Position numbers and translations under genes: made by a program | Assembly (NCBI GenBank): GCA_902557575.1 | Contig: CACEAR010000001.1 | Coordinates: forward strand, 62,001-126,000 | Direction: 5' to 3' | DNA length: 64,000 nt | Source of the DNA: an uncultured SAR86 cluster bacterium | Lineage (GTDB): Bacteria; Pseudomonadota; Gammaproteobacteria; Magnimaribacterales; D2472 | The notes under the pieces: generated by a model | The model's input: only the letters and a program-made list of their open reading frames with translations | Database searches by the model: none | What the model was told of the DNA's origin: nothing | Part shown: one piece after another, positions 45,531 through 52,860 of the stretch | How the letters are laid out: the number at the start of each line of letters is the position of its first letter | How positions within the stretch are numbered: the first letter of the stretch is position 1

Positions 45531-47498
45531 CTATTGATAATCGATTGGATTAAAATCCACTGACCATCTCACCTTGAGTCTTTTTTGTTTTTCTATGTAT
45601 CCTTCGACTAGATTTTTAGTATTTTTATGAAGTGTTGGCAATGTTTTTGCTTTAAGCAAGAGAGAGTGTCTAAAATTGCCTCTTACTTTTGAGATAATAT
45701 CTGGAAGCGGTCCAATACATTCACAATTTGTTTCTTTTTCTAAATACTTACGAGCCTTATTTAAGAAATTAACATTACTGGTTTTTTTTGGTGATGATGC
45801 TCGCAAGATTGCAACAGATGAAAATGGCGGAAGGTTTGCTGCTTCATATTCTTTAAGCAAATGTTTAGAAAACTCTAAGTAGTCTCCGCTACTTAAGATA
45901 TTTAAATATTCATTATCTAAAAGATTAGATTGGACTATTATTTTAGACTTTCCTGATCTGCCAACCCTTCCGGTGACTTGAATTAAAAGTTGTGAGAGTT
46001 TCTCAACTGCATTTACTTCATGGCTTACTAGGCCTAAATCTGCATCTATAACAATTCCTAGCTCTACGTCAGAAAAATCATGACCTTTAGCAATCATTTG
46101 GGTACCAATTAAGAAAGCTTTTTTTGTATCGCTAATTTCTGATAATAATCTTTCTAGAGAACCTTTTTTTCTTGTTGAGTCTAGATCAAGCCTTACCATT
46201 GGTACTCTTGGAAACTCTTCATTCAAAAAGGATTCTATTTTTTGAGTTCCTACACCCTCTGAAGTAAGTTTGGTGCTCTCACATTCCGGACAGCTATGCG
46301 GTACTCCAAAGGATGTATCACATCTGTGACATCTTAGTCTGGCACTATTTTTATGATATACAAGACGTGAGTTACATGAATTACACATAGCGGTCCAATT
46401 ACAATCTGTGCACTTGAATACAGGTGAGTACCCTCTTCTATTTATAAATATCAATACCTTCTTATCTTTTGAAATTGTTTTATCAATTAAAGATAGTAAG
46501 TTGGTATCTATTCCTGCTTTTCTATCTAAAAAGTGAGAATTTAATATTGAGAACTTAGGAGGGTTTTTGTCATTGACTCTTTTTGGCATAGAGATAAATT
46601 TATATTTACCTTTATCGACTAAATGCAGCATCTTCAGCGAGGGAGTAGCTGATGCAAGAATAATCGGGATTTTTCTATCCTGCGCCATTTTAATAGCAAC
46701 ATCTTTAGCAGAAAACTTTAAGCCCTCCTGCTGCTTAAAAGATGCATCATGTTCCTCATCAATAATTATCAAAGAAAGTTTTTGGAGTGGGACAAAAAGC
46801 GAGGATCGTGTTCCTATTAAAACTCTTAGTTCTCCAGACTTAGACTTTTTCCATGTTTCAAATCTCTCTTTAGAGGTTTTCTTTGAATGATATGTACCAA
46901 TATTTTCTCCAAACCTTTTTTTAAATCTCTGCTCTAATTGAGGCGTCAGACTTATCTCAGGAATTAATAATAAGCATGACCCGCCTTTCTTTAGTGCCTC
47001 TTCTACTAGTCTCATATAAACTTCAGTTTTTCCAGAGCTTGTGACCCCATGGAATACGCACGGATCAAAACTATCTAATTTACTTAAAAATTTAAATGCT
47101 CTCTGTTGGTAAGAAGTAAGAGGAAATCTTTTGTCATCATCATTTACTTTATACTCATTGAATTTAGTTTCAGGACCCTCGTAATAAAAATCTTTTCTTA
47201 ACTTTGGAGGTAAAAAATTAGAAAAAACTTCACCTCGTGAATGAATATAAAAATCTGAGACCCAATTAAGGGTTTTTAACGCCAAACTATCAAAAACTGG
47301 TTTTTCGTCTAACAATTCTTCAATTTTTGTAGTTTTGAAAGCCGGTTTCGATGTTTGTTTGCAGACTACACCAACTACCTTCCTCTTATTGAATGAAACC
47401 TTTACCCTCGATCCAGCCTGAATCTTTTCTTCACTAAAATACGTAAAATCTTTTCTTACAGGAACTGGTATTGAAACTGAATAGTAAAATTTTTCCAT
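45531..47498 (-). CDS. priA: primosomal protein N' (replication restart helicase)
   Basis: 655 residues, shorter than the roughly 730 of E. coli PriA, mainly in the N-terminal domain. Motifs: HGVTSSGKTEVYMRL (Walker A), IIIDEEHDASFKQQ (Walker B), ATPSLKML, two zinc-binding CxxC pairs (CTDCNWTAMCNSCNS, then CHRCD and CPECES), and QVTGRVGR. It restarts stalled replication forks. It is convergent with amiB with a single base between stops and divergent from rpmE2. Confidence 0.94.
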   Translation of the reverse strand: MEKFYYSVSIPVPVRKDFTYFSEEKIQAGSRVKVSFNKRKVVGVVCKQTSKPAFKTTKIEELLDEKPVFDSLALKTLNWVSDFYIHSRGEVFSNFLPPKLRKDFYYEGPETKFNEYKVNDDDKRFPLTSYQQRAFKFLSKLDSFDPCVFHGVTSSGKTEVYMRLVEEALKKGGSCLLLIPEISLTPQLEQRFKKRFGENIGTYHSKKTSKERFETWKKSKSGELRVLIGTRSSLFVPLQKLSLIIIDEEHDASFKQQEGLKFSAKDVAIKMAQDRKIPIILASATPSLKMLHLVDKGKYKFISMPKRVNDKNPPKFSILNSHFLDRKAGIDTNLLSLIDKTISKDKKVLIFINRRGYSPVFKCTDCNWTAMCNSCNSRLVYHKNSARLRCHRCDTSFGVPHSCPECESTKLTSEGVGTQKIESFLNEEFPRVPMVRLDLDSTRKKGSLERLLSEISDTKKAFLIGTQMIAKGHDFSDVELGIVIDADLGLVSHEVNAVEKLSQLLIQVTGRVGRSGKSKIIVQSNLLDNEYLNILSSGDYLEFSKHLLKEYEAANLPPFSSVAILRASSPKKTSNVNFLNKARKYLEKETNCECIGPLPDIISKVRGNFRHSLLLKAKTLPTLHKNTKNLVEGYIEKQKRLKVRWSVDFNPIDYQ

Positions 47499-47504
47499 AA
47501 TTTA

Positions 47505-47532
47505 TTGTAAAGATTTCCTTATTTGGTATAGT
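47505..47532 (+). promoter_or_regulatory. extended -10 promoter of the rpmE2-rpmB operon
   Basis: TTGTAA (47505-47510) and TATAGT (47527-47532) are separated by 16 bases. The -10 is preceded by TG one base upstream, an extended -10. Transcription would start near 47539, leaving a leader of about 18 bases before the minicistron and about 54 before rpmE2. Confidence 0.65.
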
Positions 47533-47557
47533 TCTCAGCCTAAATTAAGATTTTATT

Positions 47558-47590
47558 ATGAAAAAGGGCGTACACCCTAATTTGGTTTAA
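47558..47590 (+). CDS. 10-codon minicistron copying the N terminus of L31
   Basis: ATG AAA AAG GGC ... encodes [10 protein letters not shown] followed by TAA. It ends 2 bases before the rpmE2 ATG, whose product starts [10 protein letters not shown]. The first 7 codons match codon for codon, with a small number of mostly synonymous changes. It is either a decayed tandem duplication of the gene's 5' end or a leader that couples or regulates rpmE2 translation. rpmE2 lacks a clear ribosome site of its own, in favour of coupling. Confidence 0.55.
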   Translation: MKKGVHPNLV

Positions 47591-47592
47591 TT

Positions 47593-47841
47593 ATGAAAAA
47601 AGGCATACATCCTGAATACCGTGAAGTTCTTTTCCACGATATTAGTGTGGATGAGTATTTTTTAATTAGCTCAACCCTAAAAACGGATAAAACTAAAGAA
47701 TGGGAAGATGGAAAGACATATCCATACTATCCTTTGGATGTATCTTCTGCATCGCATCCTTTTTACACAGGTAAACAAAAAATTCTTGACACTGGTGGAA
47801 GAGTCCAGAAATTTGAAAAAAGATTTGGTAAGAAATCATGA
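47593..47841 (+). CDS. rpmE2: 50S ribosomal protein L31 type B
   Basis: 82 residues. The sequence [19 protein letters not shown] and later [13 protein letters not shown] are the type B pattern. There are no cysteines, so this is the zinc-independent form. In enterobacteria type B L31 is made under zinc limitation beside a zinc-binding paralogue; here no Zur box is apparent and a strong promoter precedes it, so it may be the main L31. It overlaps rpmB by 4 bases. Confidence 0.93.
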   Translation: MKKGIHPEYREVLFHDISVDEYFLISSTLKTDKTKEWEDGKTYPYYPLDVSSASHPFYTGKQKILDTGGRVQKFEKRFGKKS

Positions 47842-48074
47842 GCAAAGTTTGTCAAGTAACTGGTAAGTCACCTCAAGCTGGTAATCATGTTTCTCATGCA
47901 AAAAACAGAGTGAAGCGAAAGTTTTTTCCGAACCTTCATAGTCATAAATTTTGGGTGGAATCTGAAAATCGTTTTGTTACTCTCAAAGTGTCTGCAAAAG
48001 GCATGAGAGTTATTGATAAAAAAGGTATCGAAGAAGTCTTAAAAGATATTAGATCTCGCGGTATTAAAGTCTAA
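47838..48074 (+). CDS. rpmB: 50S ribosomal protein L28
   Basis: 78 residues, the standard length. The sequence starts [19 protein letters not shown], with [11 protein letters not shown]-type segment and a final [16 protein letters not shown]28 is a late-assembling large-subunit protein. In most gammaproteobacteria rpmB is followed by rpmG (L33); here it follows rpmE2 and rpmG is not adjacent. It is convergent with the iron-binding protein gene, with 1 base between stops. Confidence 0.95.
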   Translation: MSKVCQVTGKSPQAGNHVSHAKNRVKRKFFPNLHSHKFWVESENRFVTLKVSAKGMRVIDKKGIEEVLKDIRSRGIKV

Positions 48075-48075
48075 A

Positions 48076-49074
48076 TTAATTATATCCTGCTGTTTGCGCA
48101 ATAAAGACTGCATCACTTTGTATTGATCCAAGCTTATCAACCTGAATAAGGTCCTCCTTAAAATCACCCCAAGCCTCTATAACAGGATGAAGAGGAATTC
48201 CATCAACAGTTGGATATTCTTTATTTGCTTTAGCATACATCTCCTGAGCTGTATCTGACGACAGCCACTCAAGCAATTTAATTGAAGAGCCCTTATTGTT
48301 AGACCATTTAACAAGGCCTGCACCTGAGATATTCACATGCACACCTCTATCTTCTTGATTAGCCCAAAAAATTCCAAGGTTTTCTACTGAATTGCTTTCA
48401 ATGAGCCTTGCTAGATAATAGGTATTCACAATGGTTAGGCTACAATTTCCAGCCTCAACTGCCTTTAGAACATTGGTGTCGCTAGAGAAAACTGGTTCAG
48501 CCAGATTGTTGACCCAGCCTTTTACTACTCTTTCAGTCCTTTTAGATCCATTTGCTTCAATCATGCTTGCAATTAATGATCTGTTATAAACTTTTTTTGA
48601 AGTTCTTAAGCAGAGTTTACCCTTAAACTCCCTTGTAGCTAGCGCTTCGTATGAGCTTAAATCTTGTGGGTCTATATCTGTCTTTGAGTAAACTATTGTT
48701 CTTGCTCTTTTAGAGAAGCCAAACCATTGATTATCGATATCTCTCAAATGTTGAGGTATTCTTGAAGAAAGCACTTCTGATTCAACAGGATCGAATATTC
48801 CTTTATCTGCAGCTTGCCACAAAACGCCTGCATCCACGGTCATGAATATATCTGCATCTGTATCTGCTCCTTCTACTGCAATCCTTTCCATTAACTGCTG
48901 TGCATCTCCTGATAAAACAGTTACCTGGATTCCTGTTTCTTCAGTAAAAACATCTAAGAGATTTTCTATTAGCTGTGGTTGACGAGAGGTGTAAATAACA
49001 ACCTCATCATCATTTGCTTGCTCAAAAGAGCATGACGATATGAGTATGGTTAAAGCTAGAATATAATTTTTCAT
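48076..49074 (-). CDS. ferric iron ABC transporter substrate-binding lipoprotein (FbpA/FutA-like)
   Basis: 332 residues. The lipobox ISSC gives Cys16. The mature protein has VVIYTSRQPQLIENLLDVF at the start, ADIFMTVDAG near 77-86, and the tandem Tyr pair in VNTYYLARLI, a known Fe-binding feature of FbpA/FutA. A Fur box precedes it. No permease or ATPase gene is adjacent, so the partner transporter is elsewhere or this protein works with another system. Confidence 0.9.
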   Translation of the reverse strand: MKNYILALTILISSCSFEQANDDEVVIYTSRQPQLIENLLDVFTEETGIQVTVLSGDAQQLMERIAVEGADTDADIFMTVDAGVLWQAADKGIFDPVESEVLSSRIPQHLRDIDNQWFGFSKRARTIVYSKTDIDPQDLSSYEALATREFKGKLCLRTSKKVYNRSLIASMIEANGSKRTERVVKGWVNNLAEPVFSSDTNVLKAVEAGNCSLTIVNTYYLARLIESNSVENLGIFWANQEDRGVHVNISGAGLVKWSNNKGSSIKLLEWLSSDTAQEMYAKANKEYPTVDGIPLHPVIEAWGDFKEDLIQVDKLGSIQSDAVFIAQTAGYN

Positions 49075-49088
49075 GCACCCATTCTAAA

Positions 49089-49103
49089 TGATAATGATTA
49101 TCA
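49089..49103 (-). promoter_or_regulatory. Fur box upstream of the iron-binding lipoprotein
   Basis: TGATAATGATTATCA is a perfect 7-1-7 inverted repeat, identical to the core Fur consensus, and lies 14 bases upstream of the ATG at 49074. The position would block transcription when iron is plentiful. It is also 19 bases beyond the ubiH-like stop, so it should not affect that operon. Confidence 0.92.
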
Positions 49104-49122
49104 TTTAAACAAGAATGCTATA

Positions 49123-50250
49123 TTACTTTATTGGGCCAGAAGCTGCTTTAACAAAGAAAGATTTTAGAAATTTAGACTGATTAAAAGCATTTAATCCAAA
49201 ATTTCTTAAAAACCTTATATATGGATTTCTTTCATTAAATAATGCTACAAATCCATCCATGGTTTTAAGCATAATTTCATTCTGTAGTCTTCTTTCGTTT
49301 GAGTAGGCATTCAAACTTTCTTTAAAATTTATAGTATCTGAATCATTAGTTTTGATAATCTTCTTAACTAAGGAGTTTGCATCCTCAAATCCAAGGTTTA
49401 TTCCTTGGCCCGCAAGGGGATGGATAGAATGAGCAGAATCACCAACTAGTACAACCGGAAAATCTATATAACTCGATCTATTATGTGATGATAATTTAAA
49501 GCTTTGGACTTTAGACCTTATTTGAAAACTATTTCCTATTTTTCTAGAGATCTTTTCTAGATTCTCCTCAATAAAATCTTCATATCCATTCTCGATAAGA
49601 TCATCTGATATTGACCAAACAACGGTAACGAAATCCTCCCCTTTTTTTCTTGTTGGCATAAAAGCACAAATACCATTGTCTGAGAAAATCTGAAAAGCGC
49701 TCATGTTCATATCTTTTTCAGCAGAAGCTAAGAAAGTTAAAGCTGTTTGAAAGTAATCCTTATCTGATTTAGGAATTTTATTTGCTAGCTTCGAGTTTTT
49801 ACCGTCTGAAGAAATTATAAGATTTGTTTTAATGACCTTTCCACTCGATAAAGTTACTTCATTAAGGTCACCTTTATTATCAATATCAATAATTTCCTCT
49901 TTATATAGGATTTTTTCACTTGCTTTTTTTCGGACCGCCATTAAGAGAGTGGCAAAATCTGATACATAGGCGAGATGATCCATCCCTATCTCTCTACTTT
50001 TAAAAACTATTTTTCCAGTACCATCAAAGTCATTGACTTCCATTTTATTGATCATCGAGTAATCATTTTCAATGCCTATCTTGTCTAAAAGATTTTTTGA
50101 GAAGGGATTTAATGTGATGGTCCTGACAGAATCTTCAACCTCATCATCTTTTTTTTCCAATACTATAGAGTCGATGCCTTGAAGGCTTAGGGCGCAAGAA
50201 ATATAACACCCTAGGATTCCAGCTCCAGATATTACAATTGGTTGTTGCAT
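49123..50250 (-). CDS. ubiH: UbiH/COQ6-family FAD monooxygenase (ubiquinone synthesis)
   Basis: 375 residues. FAD-binding ISGAGILGCYISCALSLQG at the N terminus, LIISSDGKNSKLA near 146-158, and GDSAHSIHPLAGQGINLGFEDA near 270-291, the diagnostic UbiH/VisC motif. It hydroxylates the ring of ubiquinone precursors. Gene order after pepP suggests UbiH (C4), but UbiI or UbiF function cannot be excluded from sequence. The start overlaps the pepP stop by a base. Confidence 0.87.
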   Translation of the reverse strand: MQQPIVISGAGILGCYISCALSLQGIDSIVLEKKDDEVEDSVRTITLNPFSKNLLDKIGIENDYSMINKMEVNDFDGTGKIVFKSREIGMDHLAYVSDFATLLMAVRKKASEKILYKEEIIDIDNKGDLNEVTLSSGKVIKTNLIISSDGKNSKLANKIPKSDKDYFQTALTFLASAEKDMNMSAFQIFSDNGICAFMPTRKKGEDFVTVVWSISDDLIENGYEDFIEENLEKISRKIGNSFQIRSKVQSFKLSSHNRSSYIDFPVVLVGDSAHSIHPLAGQGINLGFEDANSLVKKIIKTNDSDTINFKESLNAYSNERRLQNEIMLKTMDGFVALFNERNPYIRFLRNFGLNAFNQSKFLKSFFVKAASGPIK

Positions 50251-51545
50251 TAAGATTCTTGCATCAAGGATTCGATTTCAGCAGGATCGGTTGGAACAGT
50301 ATCAGTTAAGTTTTTATTGCCATCTTTAGTAACCAAAACATCATCTTCGATTCTAATACCTATACCCTTCCACTTATCATCAACGTCTGAAGTGGAACTT
50401 ATATAAATACCTGGCTCAATTGTTGTAATCATGCCTTCATCAAACTTAATGAATTCTCCTTCGTGCATATAATCACCTACGTCATGTACATCCATTCCCA
50501 TCCAGTGACCAATTTTATGCATATAAAAATCTTTAAATGATCCTTTTTCATGCTCTTCTTCAAGATTCCCTTTGATTATCCCAAGGTCTATTAGTCCCTC
50601 AGTTATAACTTTCTCAGATATTGTTTGAGGGTCCATAACTCCGTTACCCTTGCTGACAGCATCAACTGATGCTTTTTGTGCTTCAAGCACAATATTATAA
50701 ATCTGAAGCTGTTCATCACTGAACTTTCCATTTACTGGGAATGTTCTTGTTATATCGGAAGCATACATCTCATATTCGCAGCCTGCATCAACAAGGAGCA
50801 AATCACCATCATTGATTACTTGATTGTTTTCAACATAATGTAAAACACATGCGTTTTCTCCTGATGCAACTATTGGATTATAGGCTGGAAATCTTCCACC
50901 ATTTTTAGCAAACTCATATAGGTAAAAAGCTTCAACTTCAGCTTCATTCATACCAGGTTTAACGAACTTCATTGCTTCCAAGTGAGCATTTGCAGAGATT
51001 TCGCATGCTTTTTCAATAATATTTATCTCGGAGCTATCTTTTATAAGTCTTTTATTGCCAATAATTTTTGAGATATCTGCAATCTCCATTTTTTTTGAGT
51101 GGCGATCTTTGCTATTAGCTTTTTTAGTCCACTTAATTACCTTTTGATCAAAGCCCTCAACCTTACCAAATGGATAATATACACAGCTCACACCATCCAA
51201 TAAGTCTGGTAAAAGCTCGTCTATCTCATCGTTATTAAATGCATCATTAAAACCGAAATCTGACTTCATGCCCTCAGGGCCATGCCTAAAGCCATCCCAA
51301 ATTTCTTTTAGTTTGTCTTTTTTGGGAACAAAACCTATAGAGTTAGTCTTTCCAGATTTGTTAATAATCATCAATGTTGAGTCTGGTTCATTAAATCCAC
51401 TTAAATAGTAAAAATTACTATCCTGCCTAAATGGATAAGCAGTATCATTACTTCTGTTAGCTAAAACTGATCCAGGAATAATTACAGCAATATCTCCACT
51501 GAGATTTTCTGTTAATTTTAGTCTTCTTTCCTCGTAAATCTTCAT
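50250..51545 (-). CDS. pepP: Xaa-Pro aminopeptidase
   Basis: 431 residues. M24 metallopeptidase with a creatinase-like N-terminal domain (SNFYYLSGFNEPDSTLMI). Metal ligands lie in DAGCEYEMYASDITRTFP, HKIGHWMGMDVHDVG, TIEPGIY and GIRIEDD. It removes N-terminal residues before proline. The pepP-ubiH order is as in E. coli, but ygfB, which precedes pepP in many gammaproteobacteria, is not found here. It is divergent from the small coiled-coil gene at 51608. Confidence 0.95.
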   Translation of the reverse strand: MKIYEERRLKLTENLSGDIAVIIPGSVLANRSNDTAYPFRQDSNFYYLSGFNEPDSTLMIINKSGKTNSIGFVPKKDKLKEIWDGFRHGPEGMKSDFGFNDAFNNDEIDELLPDLLDGVSCVYYPFGKVEGFDQKVIKWTKKANSKDRHSKKMEIADISKIIGNKRLIKDSSEINIIEKACEISANAHLEAMKFVKPGMNEAEVEAFYLYEFAKNGGRFPAYNPIVASGENACVLHYVENNQVINDGDLLLVDAGCEYEMYASDITRTFPVNGKFSDEQLQIYNIVLEAQKASVDAVSKGNGVMDPQTISEKVITEGLIDLGIIKGNLEEEHEKGSFKDFYMHKIGHWMGMDVHDVGDYMHEGEFIKFDEGMITTIEPGIYISSTSDVDDKWKGIGIRIEDDVLVTKDGNKNLTDTVPTDPAEIESLMQES

Positions 51546-51607
51546 ATCTTTATTTTACTCTCTTATTTGGAAGTTCCCAATTTTATAAGCTAGAATTAAT
51601 CTAGTTT

Positions 51608-51814
51608 ATGGCCAAAGATCTAAATAAGAATGTTTTAGAAGAACTCAATAAAAAAGTTGATGTTCTTCTTAAAAAATTTAGTGAGCAAAAAGGTATTATC
51701 GACGGATATGTCAAAAGAGAAAGGGATTGGAAGAAAAATAAAACCCTTAATCTAAAGAAAATAAAAGATTTAGAATTTGAGCTAAAAAAAATTGCTTCAG
51801 AGAATAATGGCTGA
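51608..51814 (+). CDS. small coiled-coil protein next to zapA (TIGR02449-like)
   Basis: 68 residues, highly charged and helical with heptad-like Leu/Ile spacing (LNKKVDVLLKKFSEQKGIIDG ends at the first coil). In gammaproteobacteria a protein of this size and type commonly precedes zapA and is of unknown function, perhaps linked to cell division. It overlaps the zapA start by 8 bases, so the two are translated together. Confidence 0.8.
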   Translation: MAKDLNKNVLEELNKKVDVLLKKFSEQKGIIDGYVKRERDWKKNKTLNLKKIKDLEFELKKIASENNG

Positions 51815-52067
51815 AATTGAAAGAGTTTCCCTAAGAGTTTTTGGAAGAGATATAACTCTTGCATGTCCCTCTGATGAAAAAGATGCTCTCTTGTCTGCAG
51901 CTGAGCTTCTTAATGAAGAGCTGAATGGGATTTCAGATAAAGAAAATGCTTTAATCCTTGCTGGACTGAATCTTGCAAATAAATGTCTTAACCCTTCAGG
52001 TGAATCTATAAATATTGAAGGTTTAGATCTTCTTTTAGAAAAAGTTGATAAAGCTTTAAAAACATAG
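51807..52067 (+). CDS. zapA: cell division protein ZapA
   Basis: 86 residues when started at the ATG 51807, which gives the family start (EIERVSLRVFGRDITLACP). An upstream TTG at 51792 is unlikely. ZapA binds FtsZ and bundles protofilaments. The C-terminal half is a coiled coil (LDLLLEKVDKALK). It overlaps the small coiled-coil gene and is followed by the 6S RNA, the usual order. Confidence 0.9.
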   Translation: MAEIERVSLRVFGRDITLACPSDEKDALLSAAELLNEELNGISDKENALILAGLNLANKCLNPSGESINIEGLDLLLEKVDKALKT

Positions 52068-52096
52068 TTCTCGATAATTAATAAATAACTTATACT
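52068..52096 (+). promoter_or_regulatory. ssrS: putative promoter of 6S RNA
   Basis: TATACT (52091-52096) is a good -10; a weak -35 TTCTCG (52068-52073) lies 17 bases upstream, directly after the zapA stop. Transcription would start near 52101-52104, exactly where the 5' strand of the closing stem begins. Confidence 0.6.
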
Positions 52097-52100
52097 AAGT

Positions 52101-52280
52101 GCATACTGGTTCATTCGTTTATATATAAGTTATTTTTTGAACCTATAATTTTTAATAAGGTGATTTTCCTCTGTTAATGTTGTGCATTACCTTTTTTTAA
52201 GAGAAGCCTGATTTAGCATGATATTCACCACCTGGACAACGGGTTCGGGGATTATATGTGACGGTGAATCGGTTCTATGC
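52101..52280 (+). ncRNA. ssrS: 6S RNA
   Basis: Lies between zapA and fthC, the classic location. The conserved 3' half is clear: GAGAAGCCTGATTTAGC, then ATTCACCACCTGGACAACG and GGTTCGGGGATTA, as in E. coli. The ends close by GCATA (52101-52105) with TATGC (52276-52280) and TTCATT with GGTGAA. An apical stem AAGGTGAT/ATTACCTT spans 52157-52192. 6S RNA mimics an open promoter, sequesters sigma-70 RNA polymerase in stationary phase and templates a short pRNA. Ends are estimated to within a few bases. Confidence 0.9.
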
Positions 52281-52296
52281 CTCCGTACTGAATGCT

Positions 52297-52860
52297 GTGA
52301 AAGAAGATATTCGAAGATCACTTTTAAAACGGAGGCGATCTCTTTCCAAAGAAGAACTGAAGCAAGTCTCTTGTGAAATTAATGCTCATTTAATAAATGA
52401 AATCCAAAACAGAGATTTAAAAAAAATTCTTGTCTATCAATCCATCGATAATGAGCCTTCAATTGAGCAAACTACTGAATTAGCATTGCAAAAAGATATT
52501 GAAGTTTATATTCCAAAAGTTATATCAAAAGAAAAAATAATAATTAATAGATTAAGGAAAAATTCTAGTTACTCAAAAAATAAATTTGGCATCAAGGAGA
52601 GTAATGATTTAGACAGTGTTGAATTAGCTGAAATTGACCTTGCAGTGCTGCCGCTGGTAGGTATAGATCTAAATGGATTTAGACTTGGATATGGAGGTGG
52701 ATACTACGATAGGTTCTTTAATCAGGAGAGTGAGTTGAGCAGAAAACCATTTATAATAGGTGCGGGTTATGCATTTCAAGTTTTAGAAGTCAGTTTTGCA
52801 GAAGACCATGACCTTAAATGTGACTCAGTTATAACTGAAAAGGGAGTTTTAAAATTTTAA
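52297..52860 (+). CDS. fthC: 5-formyltetrahydrofolate cyclo-ligase
   Basis: 187 residues from the GTG at 52297, which matches the family start (KEDIRRSLLKRRRSLS). An in-frame GTG at 52258 would overlap the 6S RNA and is less likely. Motifs: ILVYQSIDNEPS, LPLVGIDLNGFRLGYGGGYYDRFF, the latter binding folate and ATP. It converts 5-formyl-THF to methenyl-THF. It follows the 6S gene and may be co-transcribed with it. Its last codons overlap the apparent start of the DUF5916 gene. Confidence 0.93.
   Translation: MKEDIRRSLLKRRRSLSKEELKQVSCEINAHLINEIQNRDLKKILVYQSIDNEPSIEQTTELALQKDIEVYIPKVISKEKIIINRLRKNSSYSKNKFGIKESNDLDSVELAEIDLAVLPLVGIDLNGFRLGYGGGYYDRFFNQESELSRKPFIIGAGYAFQVLEVSFAEDHDLKCDSVITEKGVLKF

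Noticed and set aside
49089-49103. Palindrome as a terminator for the ubiH-pepP operon
   Set aside because: The AT-rich perfect 7-1-7 repeat matches the Fur consensus exactly and would be a weak hairpin without a proper T-run.
52157-52199. AAGGTGAT/ATTACCTT hairpin followed by T7 as a zapA terminator
   Set aside because: It lies inside the 6S RNA as its apical stem; termination here would prevent 6S synthesis.
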